Shown here in pieces: positions 43,063 through 53,979 of a DNA stretch of 64,000 nucleotides. The notes beneath the pieces were generated by a model that worked only from the letters and a program-made list of their open reading frames with translations, had not been told where the DNA came from and searched no databases. Origin of the DNA: Chryseobacterium sp. VAUSW3 (GTDB lineage Bacteria > Bacteroidota > Bacteroidia > Flavobacteriales > Weeksellaceae); the NCBI RefSeq assembly GCF_002205795.1, contig NZ_NIUY01000002.1, positions 434,001 to 498,000 of the forward strand. Direction: 5' to 3'. The first letter of the stretch is position 1. Each line of letters begins with the position of its first letter. Made by a program: the position numbers and the translations under genes.

Positions 43063-43770
43063 ATGAAATACAAACGAATTCTTCTGAAACTTAGTGGTGA
43101 AGCTTTGATGGGAAACCGACAGTACGGAATTGACAATGACCGGCTGAAAGAATATGCTGCTGAAATAAAAAAAGTAGTCGATAAAGGCTGCGAAGTTGCC
43201 ATTGTTATTGGTGGAGGAAATATTTTTCGTGGTTTGGCAGGAGCTGCTAAAGGAATGGACAGAGTTCAGGGAGATTACATGGGGATGCTGGCCACCGTGA
43301 TTAATGGGATGGCATTGCAGGGAGCACTGGAGGATGCCGGGATTTACACCCGTCTTCAATCTGCGATTGAGATGGATAAGGTTGCAGAACCCTTCATCAA
43401 GAGAAAAGCAACGAGACACCTTGAAAAGGGTAGAGTCGTTATTTTCGGTGCAGGAACCGGAAATCCATATTTTACGACAGATACTGCGGCAACGCTCAGA
43501 GCCATTGAAATTGGTGCTGATGTAATTCTGAAGGGAACAAGAGTCGATGGAATTTACGATTCAGATCCAGAAAAAAATGATAACGCCGTGAAATTTAATT
43601 CATTAACATTTGATGAAGTTTTCGAAAAAGACTTGAAAGTAATGGATATGACTGCCTTTACCTTAAGCCACGAAAATAAATTACCGATTATTGTTTTCGA
43701 CATGAACAAAGAAGGAAATCTATTGAAAATTGTGGAAGGTGAAAATATCGGAACACTTGTAAATATATAA
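43063..43770 (+). CDS. pyrH: UMP kinase
   Basis: 235 residues from ATG 43063 ([17 protein letters not shown]); the in-frame extension to 43015 is leader. GGGNIFRG and the [20 protein letters not shown] loop, [15 protein letters not shown] and [17 protein letters not shown], with the late MDMTAFTL segment, are the bacterial UMP kinase hallmarks. It makes UDP for pyrimidine synthesis. It is followed by frr 83 bases on, the common pyrH-frr pair. Confidence 0.97.
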   Translation: MKYKRILLKLSGEALMGNRQYGIDNDRLKEYAAEIKKVVDKGCEVAIVIGGGNIFRGLAGAAKGMDRVQGDYMGMLATVINGMALQGALEDAGIYTRLQSAIEMDKVAEPFIKRKATRHLEKGRVVIFGAGTGNPYFTTDTAATLRAIEIGADVILKGTRVDGIYDSDPEKNDNAVKFNSLTFDEVFEKDLKVMDMTAFTLSHENKLPIIVFDMNKEGNLLKIVEGENIGTLVNI

Positions 43771-43853
43771 ATCAAAATTTTAAAAATAATCCAGACCGAT
43801 TTCCAGATTAATGAAGGGAAACATTGGAATAAAAAACTGAAAACAAACACGTT

Positions 43854-44408
43854 ATGGAAGATTTAGAAATGATTATTGATATGGTGAAGCAGGAAATGGA
43901 TGCGGCGATGAAACATCTTGACCATGCTTTTCAAAAAATCAGAGCAGGCCGTGCATCCACAACAATGGTGCAGGATGTGATGGTGGAGTATTACGGCGCA
44001 CCAACTCCCATTAATCAGGTTGCCAATGTAATGGTGCCCGATGCGATGACGATTTCCATTCAACCTTGGGACAGAACAGCTATTGGAGCTATTGAAAAAG
44101 CCATTATCAACTCAAATCTTGGTTTTGCACCCATGAATAATGGTGAAAATATCATCCTGAATGTGCCTCCTTTAACAGAAGAAAGAAGACGGGAACTTGC
44201 AAAATTGGCGAAAGCGGAGACAGAATCAACCAAGATTACTATTCGTAATGCAAGACAGGATGGGATGAAAGAACTTAAAAAGCTTGATGGCGTATCAGAA
44301 GATCTTATTAAAGATGCTGAAGAAAAAATTCAGTTGGTGACTGATAAATATGTTAAAATGTGCGACGAACATTTAAAAGTTAAAGAAGCGGAAATTATGA
44401 AAGTATAA
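43854..44408 (+). CDS. frr: Ribosome recycling factor
   Basis: 184 residues, usual length. HAFQKIRAGRASTTMVQDVMVEYYGAPTPINQVANV and IQPWDRTAIGAIEKAI, NLGFAPMNNGENIILNVPPLTEERRRELAKL, and the long helices with RNARQDGMKELKKL are as in the family. It splits ribosomes after termination, together with EF-G. A terminator follows. Confidence 0.97.
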   Translation: MEDLEMIIDMVKQEMDAAMKHLDHAFQKIRAGRASTTMVQDVMVEYYGAPTPINQVANVMVPDAMTISIQPWDRTAIGAIEKAIINSNLGFAPMNNGENIILNVPPLTEERRRELAKLAKAETESTKITIRNARQDGMKELKKLDGVSEDLIKDAEEKIQLVTDKYVKMCDEHLKVKEAEIMKV

Positions 44409-44426
44409 TGCTTCCTGAAAAAATAT

Positions 44427-44454
44427 AAAAGCCCTGAATTTTCAGGGCTTTTTT
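44427..44454. terminator. Terminator between frr and the T9SS gene
   Basis: An 11-bp stem (AAAAGCCCTGA 44427-44437, TCAGGGCTTTT 44442-44452) with T-run on the + side and A-run on the other, so usable by both converging genes. Confidence 0.9.
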
Positions 44455-44471
44455 AAGATAAAATCGTGTAT

Positions 44472-45641
44472 TTATTTTTTGATGAATTTCACCGATTGAG
44501 AATTGCCGTTAGAAGTAGTTTTCAAAAGATAAACTCCCGGCTTTAGTGCAGAAACATTTACAGCATTTTCTGATTTTTGCTTCATCAGCATTTTTCCGTC
44601 AGCACTGTAAATTTCAGCACCATCCACTTTGTTTTTAGAAACAATGTTGAGTATATCGCCTACAGGATTGGGATATATGGTAATTCCATTTTTAACAGCT
44701 GAATCATTCACTCCAAGTGGATTAGGATTTTCAATGGAGAACATGGTGTATTCTGCGTTATTGGAGGTGGTAGAGCCAATTAGCGTAGCAGCACCCGTTG
44801 TTTTATTTACCGTATATATTCCGCCTGCACCGCCACCAAGGTAACCGGCCATATATATGTTGTTGTCTGCGGTATTTACATCTGCGTCCTGCGCAAAATT
44901 AATATTTATGCCTAAAGGACCGATAAGTGTAGCGACGCCTGTACTGAGATTTACCTGATGAAGATTATCATTGGTAATATCAGCAGTATAAGCATTTCCG
45001 GTATTATCAATTACAAGCCAAATCCCGCTAATTCCCGGTGTTACTCCAATTAACGAAGTTGCACCCGTTGTTTTATTGAGGGTGTAAAGTTGCATGCCTG
45101 CGGTAGAAGACGACAAGATGTAAAACTGATTGTTTACATAGTTAAACGCAAGTCCGCCCAAAGTTTCTGTAGTCGGTATACCATTTAATGTAGCAATTTC
45201 CGTAACAGCCGCTGTGGCGGGATCTACAGTAACAAGTTTCCTGGATGTGTTGTCTAATGCATAAAGCACTCCGTTTTCGTCAAAATCATCTGCATATATA
45301 GCGCGTGTATTCGGGATGCTTCCTGTTACATTCAAATTATAAGGACCTGCATACGGAAAGTTTCCATAAGATCGCGCTACATTTCTGGAATCAAGTACAT
45401 GAGCATCATTGTTTGCAAAAAAATTCATAGCCGGAGTCGTTTGCTGAGTGTCAGGTCTGTAATAATCCGTAATCATTTTTTCTTCTTGTGCAGTGAAAAA
45501 TCCTTTAGGAAAAGCCGCTGCAGGATTTTCAATCTTTTCTATTTTTGCAAAAATAGGAGCCATTTCTGCATCTGAAGGTCGCTGTTGTGCATTAGTGAAG
45601 CCAAATAAAGATATGGCTGCTAAAAGATAAATTTTTTTCAT
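44472..45641 (-). CDS. T9SS-exported protein with propeller-like domain
   Basis: 389 residues from ATG 45641: signal peptide (KKIYLLAAISLFGFTNAQ), a short helical part, then a strand-rich region (about 95-310) with repeated NKTTGAATLIG, LVTVDPATAAVTEIATL and STGVATLIGPLG units, as in DUF4394-like beta-propellers, and a C-terminal type-A sorting domain (ITIYPNPVGDILNI ... GVYLLKTTSNGNSQSVKFIKK). It is secreted via the type IX system and probably anchored or released at the surface; substrate unknown. An upstream ATG at 45689 would place 16 residues before the signal peptide and is less likely. Confidence 0.88.
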   Translation of the reverse strand: MKKIYLLAAISLFGFTNAQQRPSDAEMAPIFAKIEKIENPAAAFPKGFFTAQEEKMITDYYRPDTQQTTPAMNFFANNDAHVLDSRNVARSYGNFPYAGPYNLNVTGSIPNTRAIYADDFDENGVLYALDNTSRKLVTVDPATAAVTEIATLNGIPTTETLGGLAFNYVNNQFYILSSSTAGMQLYTLNKTTGATSLIGVTPGISGIWLVIDNTGNAYTADITNDNLHQVNLSTGVATLIGPLGININFAQDADVNTADNNIYMAGYLGGGAGGIYTVNKTTGAATLIGSTTSNNAEYTMFSIENPNPLGVNDSAVKNGITIYPNPVGDILNIVSKNKVDGAEIYSADGKMLMKQKSENAVNVSALKPGVYLLKTTSNGNSQSVKFIKK

Positions 45642-45706
45642 AATTAAATATTTATTGGGTTTGCTTATATAAAGGTAATTGTTTTTCAAATAAAAACCCG
45701 TTTTAA

Positions 45707-46360
45707 TTAATATTTTTTCTCTGCAAAACTGAAAATACTTCCAAGCTTGATTTTCGAATAACCGTAAGACTTTATCTTGGAGGAATTAATCATTGCCTTC
45801 GCCAGAACCTCTGTCGGTAAAGGTTTCTGTTGGGTCAGAACGCCTAATTTATTGGCAAATTTTATAATCTTTCCACCCAGAACTTCCCCGATTCTTTCTG
45901 AATCTTTTCTTTCGAGCATTCCTGGCTGGAAAATCGTTAACTTATTAAAATGTAAATCTTTAATACTTTGCTCAAGCTCACCCTTCATACGCGAATAGAA
46001 AAGTTTAGACTTTGGGTTTGCTCCATAGGATGAAACCAGAATATAATCTTCCACTTCGTTTTCTTTCGCGGCTTTTGCAAAATTGTACTGATAATCGTAA
46101 TCTACTTTTCGCTGGGCTTCTTTGCTTCCTGCGGCTTTCAGTGTTGTTCCAAGGCAAGAAAACGCGACATCTCCTTTTACTAAATCTTTCCACTCCTCAG
46201 GTTTATCGAAGTTTACGATATGCGTTTTAAGTTTAGGGTTTTCAACAGCTAAAGGTCGCCGCACGAAGACATTGACTTCATCGTAACCTTTATCTGTAAG
46301 TAATTGACTCACCAAATCTTTCCCCGTTGCGCCGGTTGCGCCGATAATAAGTGCCTTCAT
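45707..46360 (-). CDS. NAD(P)-binding Rossmann oxidoreductase
   Basis: 217 residues: MKALIIGATGATGKDLVSQLL (GxxGxxG), then VFVRRPLAVENPK and DVAFSCLGTTLKAAGSKEAQRKVDYDYQYNFAKAA, VSSYGANPKSKLFYSRMKGELE, as in small atypical SDR/HTATIP2-like NAD(P)H-binding proteins. The YSRMKGE segment stands where YxxxK is in SDRs. Substrate not readable. A single gene. Confidence 0.82.
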   Translation of the reverse strand: MKALIIGATGATGKDLVSQLLTDKGYDEVNVFVRRPLAVENPKLKTHIVNFDKPEEWKDLVKGDVAFSCLGTTLKAAGSKEAQRKVDYDYQYNFAKAAKENEVEDYILVSSYGANPKSKLFYSRMKGELEQSIKDLHFNKLTIFQPGMLERKDSERIGEVLGGKIIKFANKLGVLTQQKPLPTEVLAKAMINSSKIKSYGYSKIKLGSIFSFAEKKY

Positions 46361-46449
46361 ATTTTTAGTATAAGTGATAGGTAACTATAAATGAGTATTA
46401 TTTTACATTATTAAAATTACTAAATTTGATTGAATTCTTACTAAAAAAT

Positions 46450-46803
46450 ATGGATGCCAACGAAATTCTGGATTACTGTCTTGCCAAAAAAGGAGTCACA
46501 GAAACTTTTCCCTTTGATAAAGAAACTTTGGTGATGAAAGTGGGAGGGAAGATGTTTTTACTGATGTCTTTAGAAAAACAACCTCTTAGTATTGCTGTAA
46601 AAACCGATCCGGAGTGGAGCGCAGAACTCCGCGAAAAATATCCTCAGATAGCCGGAGCTTATCACATGAACAAAACGCACTGGAATTCGGTGCTGTGTGA
46701 AGGTTTGAAACGTGAGCTCATTATGAAATTAATCGATTCTTCGTACGAATTGATTTTTGAATCCCTGACGAAAAAAATGAAAGTAGAAGTAGAAAACAGT
46801 TAA
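46450..46803 (+). CDS. MmcQ/YjbR-family protein
   Basis: 117 residues from ATG 46450 (MDANEILDYCLAKKGVTETFPF). The family pattern DETLVxKVGGKMF.L is seen as KETLVMKVGGKMFLLMSL, then IAVKTDPEWSAELREKYPQIAGAYHMNKTHWNSVLCEG. These CyaY-like-fold proteins have been linked with DNA binding, but a clear function is lacking. A TTG at 46426 would lengthen it by 8 residues. Its stop overlaps the stop of ribF on the other strand. Confidence 0.9.
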   Translation: MDANEILDYCLAKKGVTETFPFDKETLVMKVGGKMFLLMSLEKQPLSIAVKTDPEWSAELREKYPQIAGAYHMNKTHWNSVLCEGLKRELIMKLIDSSYELIFESLTKKMKVEVENS

Positions 46804-47720
46804 AATTCGAAATCTTCTGTCAGCTTTTTATCCTCATCAAGCCTTTCAATAAGCTGTTGCAAGCCATCGAATTTTATTTCATCATGTAGAAATTTCCGAA
46901 AGTTTACCGATATGGCTTCACCATAAATATCTCCATTAAAATCCAGAATATAAACCTCTGTCGAAAGCGATTTTCCATCTACCGTTGGATTGGTTCCGAT
47001 GCTCAACATTCCTCTGAACTGTTTGTTTTTCACAAAAACATCAACGATATAAGCTCCTTTTTTAGGTAAAAACTTCATCGGATTCACCGAGATATTCGCT
47101 GTAGGATAACCAATTGTTCTGCCCAGTTTCTTCCCATGAACTACTTCTCCAGACACAGAATAATGATGCCCCAGCATTTCATTCGCTGCAGTAATATCTG
47201 CATTCATCAGCGCATTTCTGATCTGCGTTGAACTGATATGTCGGTCCTGAAAATCTACAGCTTCAACCTGCACTACATCAAAACCTAATTGAGAAGACAT
47301 TTTTTGAAGCAGATTGAAATCTCCGGATCTGTTTTTCCCGAAAGTATGATCATGACCGATAATTAAATGCTTCACGTTCAGTTTTTCAACAAGGATCTGT
47401 TTCACAAATTCTTCGCCTGTCAAATTCCGGAACGCTTCATCAAATTCTTTAAGAAAAAGATGCTGTACATTATTTTTCGCAAGCAGGTATGTTTTTTCTT
47501 CGATCGTGTTGAGAAGTTTTAAATCATCGCTCGGGCTGAACACCGTTCTCGGATGAGGCCAAAAGGTAAGAATTGCCGATTCCAGATCTTTGTTTTGGGC
47601 CGCGATATTGAGATTTTTGATGATCGTTTGATGCCCGCGGTGAACCCCGTCAAACATTCCGATGGAAAGTGCCAAGGGAGTTTTCTGGGAATAATCATGA
47701 AGATTTTTGATGATTTTCAA
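46800..47720 (-). CDS. ribF: Bifunctional riboflavin kinase / FAD synthetase
   Basis: 306 residues. The FAD synthetase half has LSIGMFDGVHRGHQTII, IGHDHTFGKNRSGDF and ISSTQIRNAL; the riboflavin kinase half has GRTIGYPTANI, KGAYIVDVFV and SIGTNPTVDG, with the late VNFRKFLHDEIKFDG. It makes FMN and FAD. It starts divergently about 100 bases from atpD; no FMN riboswitch is visible before it. Confidence 0.96.
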   Translation of the reverse strand: MKIIKNLHDYSQKTPLALSIGMFDGVHRGHQTIIKNLNIAAQNKDLESAILTFWPHPRTVFSPSDDLKLLNTIEEKTYLLAKNNVQHLFLKEFDEAFRNLTGEEFVKQILVEKLNVKHLIIGHDHTFGKNRSGDFNLLQKMSSQLGFDVVQVEAVDFQDRHISSTQIRNALMNADITAANEMLGHHYSVSGEVVHGKKLGRTIGYPTANISVNPMKFLPKKGAYIVDVFVKNKQFRGMLSIGTNPTVDGKSLSTEVYILDFNGDIYGEAISVNFRKFLHDEIKFDGLQQLIERLDEDKKLTEDFEF

Positions 47721-47752
47721 AAGAAGATTTTTTGATGGTGCAAATATGATAA

Positions 47753-49333
<1,581 letters not shown>

Positions 49334-49388
49334 ACTGCTTATGGCTTATTGCCAATAGCGATTAGCCAAAAGCCAAAAGCAATTTATA

Positions 49389-49670
49389 ATGAATATAAAG
49401 ATACTAACCCCGGAATTTGTAGTTTTTGAAGGTGATGTAAAATCAGTTTTACTTCCCGGAAAAAATGGCGATTTCCATATTATGAAAGATCACGCCGCAA
49501 TCGTAGCGTCATTAATCGGTGGTAAAGTAAGAGTTTTTACTAACGAAATAGATGACAAATACGCGAAAAATTTCACGAAAGAGAACGACAAAGAAAGCGT
49601 ATTTTCTTTCTCGGTGAAAAGTGGTGTTATCGAATTCAGTAACAATAAAGGAATTATTCTCGCAGAATAA
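49389..49670 (+). CDS. atpC: F1 ATP synthase subunit epsilon
   Basis: 93 residues: KILTPEFVVFEGDVKSVLLPGKNGDFHIMKDHAAIVASLIGGKVRV, the N-terminal beta-sandwich domain of epsilon. The C-terminal helical hairpin of longer homologues is missing, as is usual in Bacteroidota. It lies 55 bases after atpD. Confidence 0.94.
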   Translation: MNIKILTPEFVVFEGDVKSVLLPGKNGDFHIMKDHAAIVASLIGGKVRVFTNEIDDKYAKNFTKENDKESVFSFSVKSGVIEFSNNKGIILAE

Positions 49671-49688
49671 TTAAACTTTAATCATCAT

Positions 49689-49723
49689 AAAAAATCCCGC
49701 TCTTTTACAGTTCGGGATTTTTT
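49689..49723 (+). terminator. Terminator of atpD-atpC
   Basis: Stem AAAAAATCCCG (49689-49699) / CGGGATTTTTT (49713-49723) with a 13-base loop and T-run; possibly also used by the converging radical SAM gene. Confidence 0.85.
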
Positions 49724-49741
49724 ATGTGGTTGACATTTTGC

Positions 49742-51931
49742 TTAAAGGCTTAAAATAATTCCGTTCTCCTTAAGTTGTTTCAAAGGTTTTGAAAACCAAA
49801 AAAGTTCAAAATCTTCAAAATTTTCCTCGAAATTATTTTTGAGGTATTGAAGCGTAATTTTCTGTGGTTTTGCTATTGAATTTTCCTGCATCATCTTCAA
49901 AAGCCAATAAGCTTTTTTCTGATCCAGTTCAATTCTTACGATATTGGTTTTAAGATGAAAAGTAAGTTGGGTGATGTATCGGGAATTCCCTTTTTTCGTT
50001 TTTATAAAATCTTCAGCAACTGGATTGTGACTGATGAAAATTATTTTTGAATTCCCTTTGAATGTAAAATCATCCTCATCCAACAAACAGTCATGAATGT
50101 AATCGGGATGAATGGTCGTTGGTGGTATTTTGAAATCGAACCACTCTTGAAGTGGCATTTCGAAATTAATACCATGCATATAATTAAAGAGTGATTTTTT
50201 CAGTCCATATCCGAATATACTGTGATCAATTCCTGTTTTATCCACAAAATCAACATCGTTATGGGCGAATAAAATTTCTTTTTTCAAGGGCGAAACTCCA
50301 AATTCTTCCGGATTTTTTCCGATAGGCGAGTGTGCAGTCATCGAAAATTGATGCCAGAACCCGCTCTGTAGAACTCCCATTTCAAAAAGCTGACGTACCA
50401 TTTCGAGCGAATCTACCGTTTCCTGAACCGTTTGCGTCGGGAAACCATACATTAAATAGGAGTGAACCATAATTCCGGCTTCCGTGAAATTGCGTGTGAC
50501 TTTTGCGACCTGTTCTACCGAAACTCCTTTGTCGATAAGTTTCAAAAGCCGGTCACTTGCAACCTCTAAACCTCCGGAAACTGCAACACAACCGGAAATC
50601 TTCAGTAAAAAGCACAAATCTCTGCTGAAACTTTTTTCAAACCTGATGTTTGTCCACCACGTTACGACTAAATTTCGGCGAAGGATTTCTAAAGCGACTT
50701 CACGCATCAGCGCCGGCGGTGCAGCTTCATCAACGAAATGAAAACCGGTTTCGCCTGTTGCAGCAATGAGGTTTTGCATTCTGTCAACTAAAACTTTTGC
50801 TGAAATAGGCTCATAAATTTTAATGTAATCTAAAGATATATCACAGAATGTGCATTTTCCCCAATAGCAACCGTGCGCCATGGTGAGTTTGTTCCATCTT
50901 CCGTCGCTCCACAAACTGTGCATTGGGTTGGCAATTTCAATGACTGAAATGTATTGATCGAGGAGTAAATCTGTATAATCAGGTGTTCCTGTCTCATGTT
51001 GTCTGTAATCATTTCTTGCGGAATTGTTCTTGTAAACAACTTCGTTATCCGCGAGCAAAAATGTTCTCTTGGTTTCGGCAGGTTCTTTTTCATCTGAGAG
51101 ACTGTTGTATAATAATTCAACAGGCAATTCGCCGTCATCCAGGGTAATATAATCGAAAAATTCAAAAACTCTTTTGTCTTTTAATTCTCTTAGTTCGGTA
51201 TTTGGAAAGCCGCCGCCCATGGCAACCTTTGTTTCTGGGTAATTTTGTTTGATGAATTTTGCACATCGAAACGCGGAATATAAATTTCCCGGAAAAGGAA
51301 CCGAAAAACAAACCATTTTCGGTTGTATGTATTCCATTTTTTCTTTGAGGGTTGCTAATGTAATTTCATCAATGAAAGTAGGGGAATCAGAAAGTTTTTC
51401 ATAGAGTTCATCAAAGGAATTCGCGCTGCGTCCCAATCGTTCTGCATATCGACTGAATCCGAAATTCTCATCAATACATTCAACAATAAAATCTGCAATA
51501 TCTTCTAAATAAAGCGTGCAGAGATGTTTGGCTTTGTCTTGCAAGCCCATGTTTCCGAAAGCAAAATCCAAATCATCAATCGTATTGAAACGCGACGCTT
51601 CGGGCAGAAAATTCATGCTGCAAACCTGTCTCGCTAAAGTGGGATTGTGACCCTGCAAAAACAGAATAACCTGTTCAATGGTTTTGATGTATTCATCCTT
51701 CAAAGCCAAGATTCGCCTGGCATTTTCTGAAAGTTTCTGTACTTCCAATTTTTTACTAAATACATTCTGAAGACCGTGTTGAGAAAAAACCTTCAAAATA
51801 ACTTCAATTCCCAAATCCATCTGGAAACTTGCGATTTCTTTGGTGTTAAGAAAGCCTTTTAAATAAGCTGTGGCAGGGTATGGGGTGTTGAGCTGCGTAA
51901 AAGGTGGTGTGATGAGCAGAAGTTCTTTCAA
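49742..51931 (-). CDS. Large B12-binding-type radical SAM protein
   Basis: 729 residues. The N-terminal half (LLLITPPFTQLNTPYPATAYLKGFL; MVCFSVPFPGNLYSAFRCAKFIKQNYPETKVAMGGGFPN; FDYITLDDGELPVELL) is the B12-binding-like fold. A radical SAM domain with AHGCYWGKCTFCDIS (CxxxxCxxC) follows near 355-370, then HFVDEAAPP, SGGLEVASDRLLKLIDKGVS and YLMYGFPTQTVQETVDSL. The spacing of the first two cysteines is one residue longer than usual. The C-terminal ~200 residues are of unknown type. Product and substrate unknown; no precursor peptide is visible nearby. Confidence 0.85.
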   Translation of the reverse strand: MKELLLITPPFTQLNTPYPATAYLKGFLNTKEIASFQMDLGIEVILKVFSQHGLQNVFSKKLEVQKLSENARRILALKDEYIKTIEQVILFLQGHNPTLARQVCSMNFLPEASRFNTIDDLDFAFGNMGLQDKAKHLCTLYLEDIADFIVECIDENFGFSRYAERLGRSANSFDELYEKLSDSPTFIDEITLATLKEKMEYIQPKMVCFSVPFPGNLYSAFRCAKFIKQNYPETKVAMGGGFPNTELRELKDKRVFEFFDYITLDDGELPVELLYNSLSDEKEPAETKRTFLLADNEVVYKNNSARNDYRQHETGTPDYTDLLLDQYISVIEIANPMHSLWSDGRWNKLTMAHGCYWGKCTFCDISLDYIKIYEPISAKVLVDRMQNLIAATGETGFHFVDEAAPPALMREVALEILRRNLVVTWWTNIRFEKSFSRDLCFLLKISGCVAVSGGLEVASDRLLKLIDKGVSVEQVAKVTRNFTEAGIMVHSYLMYGFPTQTVQETVDSLEMVRQLFEMGVLQSGFWHQFSMTAHSPIGKNPEEFGVSPLKKEILFAHNDVDFVDKTGIDHSIFGYGLKKSLFNYMHGINFEMPLQEWFDFKIPPTTIHPDYIHDCLLDEDDFTFKGNSKIIFISHNPVAEDFIKTKKGNSRYITQLTFHLKTNIVRIELDQKKAYWLLKMMQENSIAKPQKITLQYLKNNFEENFEDFELFWFSKPLKQLKENGIILSL

Positions 51932-52038
51932 AGGAATATTTTTGCAAATTTAAATCTTTCAGATTAAAGATTTCTTTATTACAGAAACCGCCAGCGGAAA
52001 CCGGCGGTTTTGAATCTTGTTATATGGATTTTGCGTTC

Positions 52039-52449
52039 TTACAAATCAAAATCTCCGGCAGCTTCGGGCTGGTAAATAATCTCATCGATGATAATTTTAG
52101 TCATCCCGGAAGGCACAATCCAGTCGATTTCATCATTAACTCCGTAACCGATTAAAGCGGCAGCAACAGGAGAAAAAATAGAAACTTTGCCATTTTTGAA
52201 ATCTGCCTGTGCAGGATATACAATCTGAAACTGCATTTCTTTGTTATTGTTTTCGAAATGAAATTTTACAATAGAATTCATCGTCACTATATCTGAAGGT
52301 ATTTCTTCTGAAGGAACTACTTTAGCTGAATGCAGTTCTTTCAATAACTTTTCTGCTTCCTCTTTTTTAATGCTGTTGTTTTGTTTAGCATCATTGATGG
52401 ATTTATGAATTCTGGTGAAATCGTTTTTGGTGATTAAAATTTGCTTCAT
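52039..52449 (-). CDS. Rnk/GreA-like transcription factor
   Basis: 136 residues: a short helical hairpin at the N-terminus, then the GreA/GreB C-terminal FKBP-like domain (VTMNSIVKFHFENNNKEMQFQIVYPAQADFKNGKVSIFSPVAAALIGYGVNDEIDWIVPSGMTKIIIDEIIYQPE). Its length and short hairpin fit Rnk-type regulators (which bind RNA polymerase) better than GreA. It is a single gene. Confidence 0.88.
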   Translation of the reverse strand: MKQILITKNDFTRIHKSINDAKQNNSIKKEEAEKLLKELHSAKVVPSEEIPSDIVTMNSIVKFHFENNNKEMQFQIVYPAQADFKNGKVSIFSPVAAALIGYGVNDEIDWIVPSGMTKIIIDEIIYQPEAAGDFDL

Positions 52450-52542
52450 CTTGCTATTTTTTTAATATATGTGATTAATTTATAATTCGATATGCTTGCA
52501 TTATTGTTAACATTAAATACTGACATTCGGGTAATATAAAAC

Positions 52543-52563
52543 CGCCTGAATTTTTCAGGCGGC
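52543..52563 (-). terminator. Terminator of the serine-palmitoyltransferase-like gene
   Basis: An 8-bp stem (CCGCCTGA 52543-52550, TCAGGCGG 52556-52563) followed on the minus strand by TTTTATATT. Confidence 0.8.
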
Positions 52564-52592
52564 TTATATAAAAATATAAATACTGAAAAATT

Positions 52593-53867
52593 CTATGTTG
52601 ATTTAAAGGATAAACCCTTTTCTTCAAGTAATTTTTGCTCTTGCTCTTTGTAGAATCCGGAGGTTAATTTATCGTGGATCGCATCGAAAGCATCCAGGGT
52701 TTCATTAATCTCAGCATCAGTGTGCGATGCGGTTGGGATAAGTCTCAGTAGAATCATTCCTTTAGGAATTACCGGATAAATTACTACTGAAGTGAAGATT
52801 CCATAATTTTCTCTAAGGTCTTTTACCAGAAGGGTAGCTTCTACAGTAGAACCCTCCATCATTACAGGGGTTACGCAGGTATCTGTACCGCCAATATTGA
52901 AACCTCTTGCGATTAATCCGTTCTGTAGTTTATTTACGTTTTCCCAAAGTTTAGCTTTGATTTCAGGTCTTGAACGCAGAAGTTCCAGTCTCTTTAAACC
53001 TCCAATTACCATTGGCATTGTTAAAGATTTTGCAAAAACCTGAGAACGTAAATTGTATTTTAAAATTCTGATAATATCAGCATCACCGGCGATAAATGCA
53101 CCGAAACCAGCCATTGATTTTGCAAAAGTTGAAAAATAAACATCGATTTGATCCTGGCAACCTTGCTCTTCACCAGCACCTGCGCCGGTTTTTCCTAAAG
53201 TTCCGAAACCATGGGCATCATCTACCAAAAGTCTGAAGTTAAATTTAGATTTTAACTCGCAGATTTCTTTGAGTTTTCCCTGCATTCCGCGCATTCCGAA
53301 CACGCCTTCAGTAATAACTAAAATTCCGCCACCTTGTTCTTCTGCTACTTTTGTTGCACGAGCGAGATTTTTCTCTAAACTCGCAATGTCATTATGTTTA
53401 TAAGTGAAGCTTTTCCCCATGTGAAGGCGTACACCATCAACGATACAGGCGTGTGAGTCGGCATCATAAACAATAACATCATGTCTTCCTACCAATGCGT
53501 CGATGGTAGAAACCATTCCCTGATAACCGAAGTTTAAAAGATATGCTGATTCTTTACCTACAAATTCCGCAAGCTCTTTTTCTAACTGCTGGTGCTGTTC
53601 AGTTTCGCCAGACATGGCGCGTGCACCCATCGGATAGAACATTCCGAATTCTGCTGCAGCTTTCGCGTCTGCTTCTAAAACCTCGGGATGGTTGCAAAGT
53701 CCCAAATAATCATTGGCACTCCAGAAAACAACTTCTCTGCCCTGAAACCTCATTCTTGGGCCAATAGGTCCTTCTAATTTAGGAAAAACGAAATATCCTT
53801 CTGCGTAATCTGCAAACTGCCCGAGCGGTCCTGGATTTTGACGTAACCGATCAAAAATATCTGTCAT
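52593..53867 (-). CDS. Alpha-oxoamine synthase, probably serine palmitoyltransferase
   Basis: 424 residues of the class II aminotransferase fold. SANDYLGLCNHPEV near 50, GARAMSGETEQHQQLEKELA, VDDAHGFGTLGKTGAGAGEEQG (the PLP-binding DDAHG) near 217, and the PLP lysine in STFAKSMAGFGAF near 252. The family covers KBL, BioF, HemA and SPT. The start, MTDIFDRLRQNPGPLGQFADYAEGYFVFPKLEGPIGP, and the lack of biotin or threonine-degradation genes nearby fit the Bacteroidota SPT type, which starts sphingolipid synthesis from serine and acyl-CoA. Specificity is inferred. Confidence 0.85.
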   Translation of the reverse strand: MTDIFDRLRQNPGPLGQFADYAEGYFVFPKLEGPIGPRMRFQGREVVFWSANDYLGLCNHPEVLEADAKAAAEFGMFYPMGARAMSGETEQHQQLEKELAEFVGKESAYLLNFGYQGMVSTIDALVGRHDVIVYDADSHACIVDGVRLHMGKSFTYKHNDIASLEKNLARATKVAEEQGGGILVITEGVFGMRGMQGKLKEICELKSKFNFRLLVDDAHGFGTLGKTGAGAGEEQGCQDQIDVYFSTFAKSMAGFGAFIAGDADIIRILKYNLRSQVFAKSLTMPMVIGGLKRLELLRSRPEIKAKLWENVNKLQNGLIARGFNIGGTDTCVTPVMMEGSTVEATLLVKDLRENYGIFTSVVIYPVIPKGMILLRLIPTASHTDAEINETLDAFDAIHDKLTSGFYKEQEQKLLEEKGLSFKST

Positions 53868-53930
53868 TATTTTATAAGATTTTTGTAATTTTTATATAGA
53901 GAACAAAGTTAACAAAATTTGACCAAAAAA

Positions 53931-53957
53931 AACCTTTTTGCAGGCTACAAAAAGGTT
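53931..53957 (-). terminator. Terminator of the cysteine-synthase-like gene
   Basis: A 10-bp stem (AACCTTTTTG 53931-53940, CAAAAAGGTT 53948-53957), with A-run to its left giving a U-run on the minus strand. Confidence 0.8.
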
Positions 53958-53979
53958 GTTATGTAAATTTTTAGTTTAA

